Assembly (NCBI GenBank): GCA_964384825.1
Contig: CAYLMM010000008.1
Location: forward strand, 5,262 to 69,261
DNA length: 64,000 nucleotides
Direction: 5' to 3'
DNA from: CAYLMM01 sp964384825
Lineage (GTDB): Bacteria; Krumholzibacteriota; Krumholzibacteriia; LZORAL124-64-63
In this document: positions 55,165-64,000 of the stretch, one piece after another
How the letters are laid out: each line of letters begins with the position of its first letter
How positions within the stretch are numbered: the first letter of the stretch is position 1
Position numbers and translations under genes: made by a program
Notes under the pieces: model-generated
The model's database searches: none
What the model was told of the DNA's origin: nothing
What the model saw: the letters and a program-made list of their open reading frames with translations, nothing else

Positions 55165-55620
55165 TCAGCCGGCGAGGCGTTTCTTGACCGCGGCGCTGAC
55201 CCGCGACCCGTCGGCCCGGCCCGCGAAGGCGGCCATGGCGGCCTTCATGACCCGGCCCATGTCCTTCATCCCTTCGGCGCCGGTCTCGGCGACCGCGGCC
55301 TCGACCAGCTTGGCGATCTCGTCGTCGCTCATCTCGGCCGGCAGGTACTGCTCGACCAGGGCGAGCTCGGCCTCGGCGCCGGCGACCAGATCGTCGCGGC
55401 CCGCGTCCCGGGCCCCCGCCAGGGAATCCTTGACCTTCTTGGCGTATGAGCGCACGACCTTGACGACTCCCTCGTCGTCGAGTTCCACGCGCTGATCGAT
55501 CTCGATCTGCTTGACGGCGGCCTGCAGCATCCGCAGCACCTGCAGCCGCTGCTTGTCCCTGGCCTTCATCGCGGCCACGACGTCCGCCTTGAGGCGGGCG
55601 GCAATCTCTCCGCTCGGCAT
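55165..55620 (-). CDS. yqeY: GatB/YqeY domain protein
   Basis: 151-residue stand-alone version of the GatB tail domain. MKARDKQRLQVLRMLQAAVK, YAKKVKDSLAGARDAGRDDL, LALVEQYLPAEMSDDEIAKL and MKDMGRVMKAAMAAFAGRAD are the family blocks. It is thought to bind tRNA or assist amidotransferase function, but its role is unproven. ATG 55620 follows AACGACG, a weak site. It lies 12 bases upstream of cvpA. The 101-base gap to rsmE (55621-55721) contains palindromic GC-rich stretches but no convincing terminator. Confidence 0.93.
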   Translation of the reverse strand: MPSGEIAARLKADVVAAMKARDKQRLQVLRMLQAAVKQIEIDQRVELDDEGVVKVVRSYAKKVKDSLAGARDAGRDDLVAGAEAELALVEQYLPAEMSDDEIAKLVEAAVAETGAEGMKDMGRVMKAAMAAFAGRADGSRVSAAVKKRLAG

Positions 55621-55721
55621 CGTCGTTCTCTTTTCGTTGACGTTTCCGGCGCCGGGCGCCGGCGGGCCGCGTCGGCGGCCCCGGAAAGGACTATGCTACG
55701 ATCCCCGCCGGCCGTCCAGCC

Positions 55722-56510
55722 TTACCGCCGGCCGCGGATCCGATCCCGCGCCGCCTGCAGCAGCACGATGCCGGCGGCGGCGGCGGTCTCGGTCCGCAAC
55801 CGGTGCGGTCCGAGACATACCGGGCGCGCGGCGGCGGCCAGGACGGTCAGCTCCTCGGCGCTCCAGCCGCCTTCCGGGCCGACGATCCAGACCAGGTCGC
55901 TCGGCGCGGCCCGGCCGTCCGCGGCGGTGATCACGTCGGCCGGTCCGATCAGGCGCGGAGCTGTGTCGGGTCTCTCGCGATGGGCGGGTACGGCGACCCC
56001 GTAGAAGAGATCCGCCCCGGGCGTCGCGGCCATCATCTCCGGCAGCGACAGGGGCGGCTTCAACTCAGGAAACCACGACCTGCCCGACTGCTTCACCGCC
56101 GATCTCAGGGCGGTGGTCCAGCGCGAGGCCTTGCCGTCGCGGGGCTTGACCACGGCGTGCTCGGTGACCAGCGGCCAGACGACGTGCACGCCCAGTTCGA
56201 CGGCCTTCTCCAGGGCCCATTCGAAACGGCGTCCCTTGACCACGCCGCAGGCCAGATGCAGTCGCGGCGCGCCGACGGCCTCGGGATCCTCGCTGACGCC
56301 GCCGATCTCGACCACCGCGCGTCCGCCCTCGACGCCGGCCACCGTCCCCCGGTAGAGACGGCCTCGGCCGTCGGTCAACGCGACCGGATCGCCGGCCCGC
56401 GCGCGCAGGACCTTCAGCAGGTGGCGGCTCTCTTCGGCGGTCAGGGACAGTCGGTCGCCCGCAGCGGCGGGCGCGTCGGCGGGAACGTCGTCGAGGAAGA
56501 ACAGATGCAA
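55722..56510 (-). CDS. rsmE: 16S rRNA m3U1498 methyltransferase RsmE
   Basis: SPOUT methyltransferase that methylates U1498 of 16S rRNA with S-adenosylmethionine. 262 residues. N-terminal PUA-like domain with EESRHLLKVLRARAGDPVAL, KAVELGVHVVWPLVTEHAVV, and the C-terminal trefoil knot with WIVGPEGGWSAEEL and CLGPHRLRTETAAAAGI. The start is TTG at 56510: GGAGGGCG lies 2-6 bases upstream and the product MHLFFLDD matches RsmE starts; there is no ATG nearby. 28 bases downstream of dnaJ. Confidence 0.95.
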   Translation of the reverse strand: MHLFFLDDVPADAPAAAGDRLSLTAEESRHLLKVLRARAGDPVALTDGRGRLYRGTVAGVEGGRAVVEIGGVSEDPEAVGAPRLHLACGVVKGRRFEWALEKAVELGVHVVWPLVTEHAVVKPRDGKASRWTTALRSAVKQSGRSWFPELKPPLSLPEMMAATPGADLFYGVAVPAHRERPDTAPRLIGPADVITAADGRAAPSDLVWIVGPEGGWSAEELTVLAAAARPVCLGPHRLRTETAAAAGIVLLQAARDRIRGRR

Positions 56511-56538
56511 GGCGCCCTCCAGCTTCCGGGCCGATGGA

Positions 56539-57678
56539 TCAACGGAAGCGGCCGCGGCCGGGCTCGGGAACCCGGGACGCGAAATCCTCGCGCAGGGCCT
56601 CGAGCTGTTCCTGCTGTCCGGGTTCGAGGTCCTGGATCGTCCAGGCCATCACCCGCACGAGCTGGTCGCCGTTCCCGCCGCGGTTGAGCCGGGGCATGCC
56701 CTTGCCCCGCAGCCGGAAGATCTTGTGGGTATGCGTTCCGGCGGGGATCTTCAGCGCGACCCGGCCGTCGAGCGTCGGCACCTCCACCTTCACTCCCAGG
56801 ATCAGGTCGATCGGCGAGACCGGCACGTCGACCAGGATGTCGTCGCCGTGACGGGCGAAGATCGGGTGGTCGGCGACCTCCATGATCACCCTCAGGTCGC
56901 CCGACGGAGCGCCCTGGCGTCCGGCGTCGCCGCGGCCTGCGAGGTCCATGTAGTTCCCGGTAGCCACACCCTCGGGGATCCGCACCTCGATGGTCTCTTC
57001 GCCGCGGACCGAGCCGGTGCCGTTGCACGAGGGGCACGGGCGTTCGACGGTGGTGCCGCGGCCCTGGCAGGCCGGGCAGACCCCCTCGGTGACCATCTGG
57101 CCGAAGAGCGACTGGCGCACCTGCCGCACGCGGCCGTGGCCGCCGCACTGGGAGCAGGGCACGGGCCGGTTGCCGGGCGCGGCGCCGTCGCCGCCGCATT
57201 CGGAGCAGACGACCTGCTTGCGCAGCTTGATCTTCTTGCGCGCGCCCCGGGCCGCCTCCTGCAGGGTGAGCTTGACCTTCACCTGCAGGTCGTGGCCCCG
57301 GTTGCCGCCGCCGGCCGCGCGGCCGCCCGCGCCGCCGAAGATGTCCTCGAAGCCGCCGAAACCGCCGAAGTTGCGCAGGAACGATTCGAGCGCGTCATCG
57401 AGCCCGAATCCCGCGCCGAAACCGGCCTGCGCGCCGAAACCGGCGGCCTGGTCGAAGGCGGCGTGGCCGAACTGGTCGTACTGCTGCTTCTTCTGGGGAT
57501 CCTTGAGGATCTCGTAGGCCTCGGTCGCCTCGCGGAACTTCTCGCCGGCGCTCTGGTCGTCGGGATTCCGGTCGGGATGGTATTTCACGGCCAACCGTCG
57601 GTAGGCCTTCTTGATCTCGTTCTCGGTGGCCTCCCTGCCGACTCCGAGCACCTCGTAGTAATCACGCTTCTGCGCCAT
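56539..57678 (-). CDS. dnaJ: Chaperone DnaJ (type I Hsp40)
   Basis: Stimulates DnaK ATPase and delivers substrates. 379 residues. J-domain with YYEVLGVGREATENEIKKAY and the HPD motif in VKYHPDRNPDD; Gly/Phe-rich linker (AGFGAQAGFGAGFG). Four CxxCxGxG zinc repeats are CSECGGDG, CSQCGGHG, CPACQGRG and CPSCNGTG. A C-terminal beta domain follows with LRGKGMPRLN. ATG 57678. It follows grpE by 35 bases. Confidence 0.97.
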   Translation of the reverse strand: MAQKRDYYEVLGVGREATENEIKKAYRRLAVKYHPDRNPDDQSAGEKFREATEAYEILKDPQKKQQYDQFGHAAFDQAAGFGAQAGFGAGFGLDDALESFLRNFGGFGGFEDIFGGAGGRAAGGGNRGHDLQVKVKLTLQEAARGARKKIKLRKQVVCSECGGDGAAPGNRPVPCSQCGGHGRVRQVRQSLFGQMVTEGVCPACQGRGTTVERPCPSCNGTGSVRGEETIEVRIPEGVATGNYMDLAGRGDAGRQGAPSGDLRVIMEVADHPIFARHGDDILVDVPVSPIDLILGVKVEVPTLDGRVALKIPAGTHTHKIFRLRGKGMPRLNRGGNGDQLVRVMAWTIQDLEPGQQEQLEALREDFASRVPEPGRGRFR

Positions 57679-57713
57679 CGTTCCTCATCTCTGTCGCTGC
57701 GGCGATCGGGTTC

Positions 57714-58367
57714 TCAGCGGGCCACCACGACCCGAGCCGGCCTGACGACCAGCTCTCCCATCCTGTATCCGGGCTGGGCGACATCGGTGATCTCGCCGGA
57801 ACCGAAATCCTCGCTCTCGATCTGCATGACCGCTTCGTGGAGATTGGGGTCGAACACGGTCCCCGGCCCGGCCTCGATCTTCTCGAGTCCCCGCGAAGCC
57901 AGGACCTCCTTCAGGCGGGAATGGATCAGTTCCATGCCCTCGCGGAACCCGACGAAGGCCTCGCCGCTGCCGCCGTCCTCGGGCAGGGCGGCGCGGGCGC
58001 GGTCGAAGTTGTCCAGGATCTCCAGCAGATCGCGCATGACGTCGGCCTGGGCGAATCGACGGGCGTCGACGGTCTCGCGCCGGCTGCGCTTGCGGAAATT
58101 GTCCAGCTCGGCCACCGTCCGCAGCCAGCGGTCCTTGTACTGGTCGCGCTCGAGCTCGGCCTCGGCCAGAGGGTCGGGGTCGGCGGCCTCGTCGGGCGTT
58201 CCGGCGTCCTGCTCGATCTCGCCGTTCTCTTCGATATCGACGGACGCTTCGGCCGCTTCATCGACGGTCGGGTCGTTCTCGACGTTCTCGACGATCTCAT
58301 CCGTCCCGTTCGCCGGCTGCCGGTCGGTTTTCCGGCCGCGCCGGGCGGGGCGTTTCTTGTCGGACAT
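57714..58367 (-). CDS. grpE: Nucleotide exchange factor GrpE
   Basis: Exchange factor for DnaK. 217 residues with a long acidic, disordered N-terminus (about residues 20-70), the dimerising coiled coil KDRWLRTVAELDNFRKRSRR, LLEILDNFDRARAAL, and the beta-wing domain with DPNLHEAVMQ and VAQPGYRMGELVVRPARVVV. ATG 58367. dnaK itself is not in the window. Confidence 0.96.
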   Translation of the reverse strand: MSDKKRPARRGRKTDRQPANGTDEIVENVENDPTVDEAAEASVDIEENGEIEQDAGTPDEAADPDPLAEAELERDQYKDRWLRTVAELDNFRKRSRRETVDARRFAQADVMRDLLEILDNFDRARAALPEDGGSGEAFVGFREGMELIHSRLKEVLASRGLEKIEAGPGTVFDPNLHEAVMQIESEDFGSGEITDVAQPGYRMGELVVRPARVVVAR

Positions 58368-58397
58368 GCTCGTTCGTCCTCCTCGAGGGGATGGCGT

Positions 58398-58417
58398 CCC
58401 GGCGGAATGCCGCCGGG
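58398..58417 (-). other. Hairpin at the hrcA stop, hrcA-grpE gap
   Basis: Perfect 8 bp stem CCCGGCGG/CCGCCGGG with a 4-base loop just after the hrcA stop codon, no T-tract. May help separate hrcA and grpE mRNA levels by processing. Confidence 0.4.
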
Positions 58418-58419
58418 GA

Positions 58420-59454
58420 TCAGCCCATGGTTCTGAGGCTGCGGGCCAGCGCGTTCAGGCCGGCTATCGTACGGTCGTAGGGCATGCGGCGCAGACCGAG
58501 AACGGCCAGCACGCCCTTGCGGCCGGTCATGTCGTAGGGGGCCAGAACCAGGCTGAAGGGCCGCAACTCGGCCACCGGATTCTCCGATCCGATCCAGACG
58601 GCGATCTGCTCCCGGCCCGACGGGCTGAGCCTCTGCAGGACGTCGCGGATGGTGCGCGGCGATTCCAGGAAACGGATCAGGGTCTTCAGACGGTCGGCCT
58701 CGGAGAATTCCGGCTCGTCCAGCACGTTGGCCACGCCGGTCATCTCGATCTCGGCTTCTTCGACGTCGGCGAAAAGCTCCTCGCCGCGCGACGCGATGTC
58801 GCTGGCACAGTCGCAGGCGGGCGACGCCGCCGGATCGAGCGCCGGCAGCACGCCCGAGCGGATCTCGCCGATCGTGCGGCCCGAGATCCTTTCGGACAGG
58901 ACCCGCGCCGCGTCCTCCAGCACCAGCGGCGGCCACTCCCTGTCCAGGGCCACGGTCAAGGTCCGCACCAGCGCGTTCTCGAGCACCAGGACCATCAGCA
59001 CCCGCCGGCCCTCGCGCGGATGCAGCTCGACCCGCAGGGCGCGGACATCGTCCCAGGTCGGTCCGAGGATGATGCCGATGCCGGCGGTCAGGCGGCACAG
59101 CAGCCCGGCCAGCGAACGCACCATGACGTGGGTCCCGGCCGCCTGCTGCAGCTCGCGGTCCACCATCTGCCGCACCTCGTCCGCCCGCGGATCGCCCAGG
59201 CCGGGCCACTCGGTCATGATCCGGTTCACGAAGGCGCGGTAGCCGGCGTCGGTGGGCACCCGGCCGGCCGAGGCATGCGGCTTGACGAGCAGGCCGTCGG
59301 CTTCCAGGCGGCCCATCTCGGCGCGCACCGTGGCCGACGAGACGCCGCCGCCGAGCCAGCGCACGACCAGGCCGGAACTGACCGGCTGGCCGGATTCGCT
59401 GTAGAGCCGGACCACGGCGTCGAGTATGAGATTTCTGCGTCTGGTCATTTCCAC
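58420..59454 (-). CDS. hrcA: Heat-inducible transcription repressor HrcA
   Basis: Repressor that usually binds CIRCE elements before groE and dnaK operons. 344 residues. Winged helix-turn-helix N-terminus RRNLILDAVVRLYSESGQPV, VSSATVRAEMGRLEADGLLV and PHASAGRVPTDAGYRAFVNR; central GAF-like domain and C-terminal SLVLAPYDMTGRKGVLAVLG and MPYDRTIAGLNALARSL. A Cys-x-Cys (ACDCAS, codons 58807-58815) sits in a variable loop. The start is GTG 59454 with GAGG 8 bases upstream, or ATG 59448. First gene of hrcA-grpE-dnaJ-rsmE. Confidence 0.95.
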   Translation of the reverse strand: MEMTRRRNLILDAVVRLYSESGQPVSSGLVVRWLGGGVSSATVRAEMGRLEADGLLVKPHASAGRVPTDAGYRAFVNRIMTEWPGLGDPRADEVRQMVDRELQQAAGTHVMVRSLAGLLCRLTAGIGIILGPTWDDVRALRVELHPREGRRVLMVLVLENALVRTLTVALDREWPPLVLEDAARVLSERISGRTIGEIRSGVLPALDPAASPACDCASDIASRGEELFADVEEAEIEMTGVANVLDEPEFSEADRLKTLIRFLESPRTIRDVLQRLSPSGREQIAVWIGSENPVAELRPFSLVLAPYDMTGRKGVLAVLGLRRMPYDRTIAGLNALARSLRTMG

Positions 59455-59499
59455 GATTCATGCCTCGGATCGTCGTCGGGGCGGAAAACGAGCGGCTAC

Positions 59500-59529
59500 A
59501 AGGTAGTACGGACGATTTCCAGGTGTCAA
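59500..59529 (-). promoter_or_regulatory. Promoter of hrcA-grpE-dnaJ
   Basis: TTGACA (59524-59529), 18-base spacer, TACCTT (59500-59505) on the minus strand. The -35 is perfect and the -10 weak. No CIRCE element (TTAGCACTC-N9-GAGTGCTAA) is present in the hemW-hrcA gap. Confidence 0.55.
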
Positions 59530-59550
59530 CCCGGGCCCCGCACGGCCCCG

Positions 59551-60720
59551 TTACCGGAGGATGCGGGCCAGCATCAGCTCCACGTCGTCGATCCGCAGCA
59601 TCCCCCGCGGGGTCAGCGCCAGGCGACGGTCGTCGACGGTCCACAATCCCTCGGCCAGGCCGCGGTCCAGCGGGAAGCCCCGGGGCAGCCTGCCGCGAGG
59701 CACGCCGGCGACCGTACGCAGGGGCAGGATCAGCTCCTCCAGGCGCCGGGCCGCCGCATCGATCGGATCGCGCTCGGCGGTCGGGACGCGGCCGGCCTCG
59801 ACCGCGTCGCAGTACTCCCGCGGATCGGCCAGGTTGGCGTAGCGCTCGGCGCCGGTGAACCCGTGGGCGCCCGGGCCGAGCCCCAGATAGGGAACCCGCC
59901 GCCAATAGGACCGGTTGTGCCGCGACTCGCCGCCGGGAAGGGCGAAATTGGCGACCTCGTACTGGGCGAATCCCAGATCCTCGAGCCGCGCCACAGCCTC
60001 GAGGTAGATCTTTTCGGTCTCGGCGTCGGGCGGGGCGCTCGCGGCGCCAGCGGCCATCCGGGCGGCCAGCGGCGTGCCGGGATGGATCTCCAGGATGTAG
60101 AACGAGACGTGGTCCACGCCCATGTCGCGGGCCTCGCGGAATTCGGCGGCCAGGCCGTCGAGGGTCGTTCCGGGAGCCAGGATCCAGTCGGCCGACACCC
60201 GCGGGAAGCTCTCCACGGCCAGGGCCAGGGCCCGCCGCGCCGTCGATGCGTCGCAACGGCGGCCCAGGCTGCGCAGGATCCGGTCGTCGAGGCTCTGCAC
60301 CCCGAGGCTGATCCGGTTCACCCCGGCTGCGGTCCAGGCCTCGGCCACCGCCTGGTCGAAGCTCTCGGGATTGGCCTCGGCGGTCGTCTCGATGTCGGGC
60401 GCGGACGGGAAACGGCCCAGGGTTCCGGCGACCAGGCCGGCGAAGAGCCCCGGTTCGAGGATCGAGGGCGTGCCGCCGCCGAAATACGCCGTCGCGGCTT
60501 CCATCCGGTCCGACGCCAGCGCCGGGCATCCCTCCCGCCGCAGCCGCGCCTCGCGGACGGTCGCGTCCACGACCCGCCGGCGCAGGCCGGCGTCGTGGAC
60601 GGCTACGCGGGCGAAGTGGCAGTAGTCGCAGATCGAGGCGCAGAACGGGACGTGGACGTAGAGTCCGCCGCGGGTGCGGCCGCCGGATCCGGCGGCCGTG
60701 TCATGCCGCGGCGGGGTCAC
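59551..60720 (-). CDS. hemW: Radical SAM heme chaperone HemW
   Basis: Radical SAM-family heme-trafficking protein, formerly confused with coproporphyrinogen oxidase HemN. 389 residues. The cluster motif is YVHVPFCASICDYCHF (Cys27, Cys31, Cys34), i.e. CxxxCxxC; FGGGTPSIL, GVQSLDDRILRSLGR and the C-terminal HemW domain with YLGLGPGAHGF follow. It lacks the fourth Cys typical of HemN in the same place. No ATG is available near the N-terminus. The GTG at 60720 overlaps the lepB stop in GTGA, which gives a normal length. Confidence 0.94.
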   Translation of the reverse strand: MTPPRHDTAAGSGGRTRGGLYVHVPFCASICDYCHFARVAVHDAGLRRRVVDATVREARLRREGCPALASDRMEAATAYFGGGTPSILEPGLFAGLVAGTLGRFPSAPDIETTAEANPESFDQAVAEAWTAAGVNRISLGVQSLDDRILRSLGRRCDASTARRALALAVESFPRVSADWILAPGTTLDGLAAEFREARDMGVDHVSFYILEIHPGTPLAARMAAGAASAPPDAETEKIYLEAVARLEDLGFAQYEVANFALPGGESRHNRSYWRRVPYLGLGPGAHGFTGAERYANLADPREYCDAVEAGRVPTAERDPIDAAARRLEELILPLRTVAGVPRGRLPRGFPLDRGLAEGLWTVDDRRLALTPRGMLRIDDVELMLARILR

Positions 60721-61499
60721 CTGATGATGTCCCCGATGCGCTCCCAGCGCGGGCGCGCCCGGCTTTGATCCCAGGACCAGTAGATGAACATCGCCTTGCC
60801 CTTGATGCGTTTCAGCTCGAGCGGCCCCCAGTAGCGGCTGTCCTGGCTGTTGTAGCGGTTGTCCCCCATCATGAAGATGGTTCCCTCCGGCACCACGTAG
60901 GGCCCGAAGGACCAGTTGCGGCCGCGGTGCGCGTTGGCCATCTGGTGGCGCGTGCGGGGCTGCTTGCACGAGGCGTCGTGCAGCGCCCCCGTGTAGCAGG
61001 CGTGGTCCCCGGCGAGCTCGGCGAAGTTCTCCTCGTACATCAGGCCGTTGACGTAGAGCATCCCCTCGCGCACCTGGACCGTGTCGCCGGCGACCGCGAC
61101 GCAGCGCTTGATGTAGTCCTTGTCCGGCTCGACGGGATACTCGAAGACGATGATGTCGCCCTGCCGCGGCTGGCGAACCGCCGGCAGACGGATGTTCTCC
61201 CACGGCATGTCGATGTACGGGCCGGTGAAGATCAGCGGCCGCAGGCGGTCGGGGATCTCGGCGCCGTAGAGGAACTTGTTCACGAAGAGGAAGTCGCCGA
61301 TCTGCAGGGTGTCCTTCATCGACCCGGTGGGGATGCGGAAGGCCTGCAGCACGAACTGGCGCAGGATCAGAGCCGCGACCACCGCGAACAGGATCGACTT
61401 GAAGTACTCGAACCAGGTCCGCACGCGGTCGGCGCGCTCGGCCTCGGCCGATCGTCGGACCCGCCCCTTGCGGACGTCGGAGCCTGCGTTCTTCGCCAT
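60717..61499 (-). CDS. lepB: Signal peptidase I
   Basis: Inner-membrane Ser/Lys protease that removes Sec and Tat signal peptides. 260 residues with one N-terminal membrane helix (SILFAVVAALILRQFVLQAF). Catalytic Ser60 in RIPTGSMKDTL and Lys131 in YIKRCVAVAGD; box E MGDNRYNSQDSRYWG. An insertion between boxes D and E carries two cysteines (Cys168 and Cys178, CYTGALHDASC). ATG 61499. It lies 93 bases downstream of lepA and is coupled to hemW. Confidence 0.96.
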   Translation of the reverse strand: MAKNAGSDVRKGRVRRSAEAERADRVRTWFEYFKSILFAVVAALILRQFVLQAFRIPTGSMKDTLQIGDFLFVNKFLYGAEIPDRLRPLIFTGPYIDMPWENIRLPAVRQPRQGDIIVFEYPVEPDKDYIKRCVAVAGDTVQVREGMLYVNGLMYEENFAELAGDHACYTGALHDASCKQPRTRHQMANAHRGRNWSFGPYVVPEGTIFMMGDNRYNSQDSRYWGPLELKRIKGKAMFIYWSWDQSRARPRWERIGDIIR

Positions 61500-61592
61500 C
61501 GATAGCCTCTTTCGTATTTCGTCACGCCGCCGTTTGCCCGATCGATTCTACGCGGACGCCGCGGAGGTGTTCCACCGCCGTCGCCGCGCGCT

Positions 61593-63386
<1,794 letters not shown>

Positions 63387-63435
63387 GGTATCGGCATCTC
63401 TCGGGCGCTTCGGCGCCGGTCAGCGGAACGGGGTT

Positions 63436-64000
63436 CTAGAACGCGGCCCGCCATTGGACGAGGACCACGCCGACATCCCGGCCGGCGTCGGATCGTTCGA
63501 TCGGAAGCGGTTCTCCGGCGGGATCCCACAGGTCCGGAACCGGCAGGGGATCCTCGTCGAAATTATGCAGATGTGCGCCCACGTAGGCGTCCAGGGCGAT
63601 GATAAGCATCGCCCCCATCGACCACCAGGCGTAATCCCTCATCAGTTCCCATTCCTCCTCGACGCGGGCGTCGAAAAGGTCGCGGCGATCGCTCTCGGGC
63701 ATCGACCGGGTCCAGGTGCGCAGGCGGACGGCCTGGCGGTCGTGGGCCAGCATGTTGCCCAGATAGAAGGCCTGCGCCCCCCAGGCCAGCACCGCGCGCC
63801 AGCCGTTGTCGGCGTGCAGCTGCCCCCAGCCGGGCATCGGTGCGGACATGACCACCGCCAGAGTCGGTTTGACCCTCGGCGCGACCAGCATCGGCGCGGT
63901 GGGCGGTTCGGCGGCGCGGACGCCGACCCCGGCGTCCTCGGCGCTTTCGACGGCCGCGGCCGCGGAATCGGCCGCGGCCGGAGCCGCCGGCGCGGCGGCC
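63436..64000 (-). CDS. DUF5683-like membrane protein, C-terminal part (partial at window edge)
   Basis: The frame is open to the right window edge, so the N-terminus lies outside. The visible part starts with an Ala/Pro/Glu-rich linker (AADSAAAAAVESAEDAG). It then has the DUF5683-type motif MSAPMPGWGQLHADNGWRAV with a hydrophobic segment, a charged loop (ESDRRDLFDARVEEEWELMR) and a second membrane segment YAWWSMGAMLIIALDAYVGA. The family is common in FCB-group bacteria, envelope-located and functionally uncharacterised. The signal peptide is presumably upstream. An ATG at 63891 is internal or an alternative start. It precedes lepA by 49 bases. Confidence 0.8.
   Translation of the reverse strand, partial: AAAPAAPAAADSAAAAVESAEDAGVGVRAAEPPTAPMLVAPRVKPTLAVVMSAPMPGWGQLHADNGWRAVLAWGAQAFYLGNMLAHDRQAVRLRTWTRSMPESDRRDLFDARVEEEWELMRDYAWWSMGAMLIIALDAYVGAHLHNFDEDPLPVPDLWDPAGEPLPIERSDAGRDVGVVLVQWRAAF

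Noticed and set aside
59455..59550. CIRCE operator upstream of hrcA
   Set aside because: Looked for TTAGCACTC-N9-GAGTGCTAA on both strands in the gap and found nothing close.

Overview
This is a 64 kb window of a very GC-rich, densely coding bacterial chromosome. Nearly all genes lie on the minus strand; only a truncated transporter (1-481), an M1 peptidase (18087-20129) and a small lipoprotein (31620-32072) are on the plus strand. The cell had two membranes, because the window encodes a TamA/BamA-type barrel, TamB, a second outer-membrane barrel fusion, RseP, LepB and a lipoprotein. A lamin-tail protein, an FlgD-like C-terminal domain on a secreted peptidase and a DUF5683-like protein suggest a lineage near the FCB superphylum, for example a Krumholzibacteria/Eisenbacteria/Latescibacteria-like candidate phylum. 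That placement is inference from protein style, not from a marker phylogeny. I see no insertion sequence, prophage, CRISPR array or rRNA gene.

Region by region. (1) 1-2620: the end of an SDF-family symporter, a 130-residue unknown, an AT-rich gap with a perfect 12+2+12 bp palindrome, and an unknown protein with an Arg/Gly/Asp-rich N-terminus. (2) 2651-8197: a fatty or branched acyl-CoA oxidation operon with three acyl-CoA dehydrogenases, a 3-hydroxyacyl-CoA dehydrogenase and a thiolase. (3) 8404-14532: a secreted lamin-tail protein, then MeaB and both methylmalonyl-CoA mutase subunits, which would feed propionyl-CoA-derived carbon into the TCA cycle. (4) 14687-17963: gatC-gatA-gatB for tRNA-dependent amidation, with the M1 peptidase divergent from it. 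(5) 20151-31528: tamA-tamB, a 1025-residue protease/beta-propeller/outer-membrane-barrel fusion and a PcrA/UvrD helicase, with a lipoprotein gene divergent from tamA.

(6) 32069-40466: a ten-gene run, rplM-rpsI-rpsB-tsf-pyrH-frr-uppS-cdsA-dxr-rseP, behind a near-consensus promoter and with a strong terminator after tsf. (7) 40669-46954: recJ-rel-dtd-maf-mtnA, mostly joined by 4 bp overlaps. (8) 47059-48391: RNase P RNA, RNase HI, tRNA-Val(CAC) and a CAU tRNA with tRNA-Ile2 features. (9) 48440-54554: mutS2, dnaG and rpoD. (10) 54580-64000: cvpA, yqeY, rsmE, dnaJ, grpE, hrcA, hemW, lepB, lepA and a partial DUF5683-like gene.

Most of the window is informational, envelope-biogenesis and central-metabolism housekeeping. 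The least conventional parts are the protease-propeller-barrel fusion inside the TAM operon, the frequent TTG start codons in conserved genes, the secreted proteins with unusual C-termini, and the unexplained first 2.6 kb.
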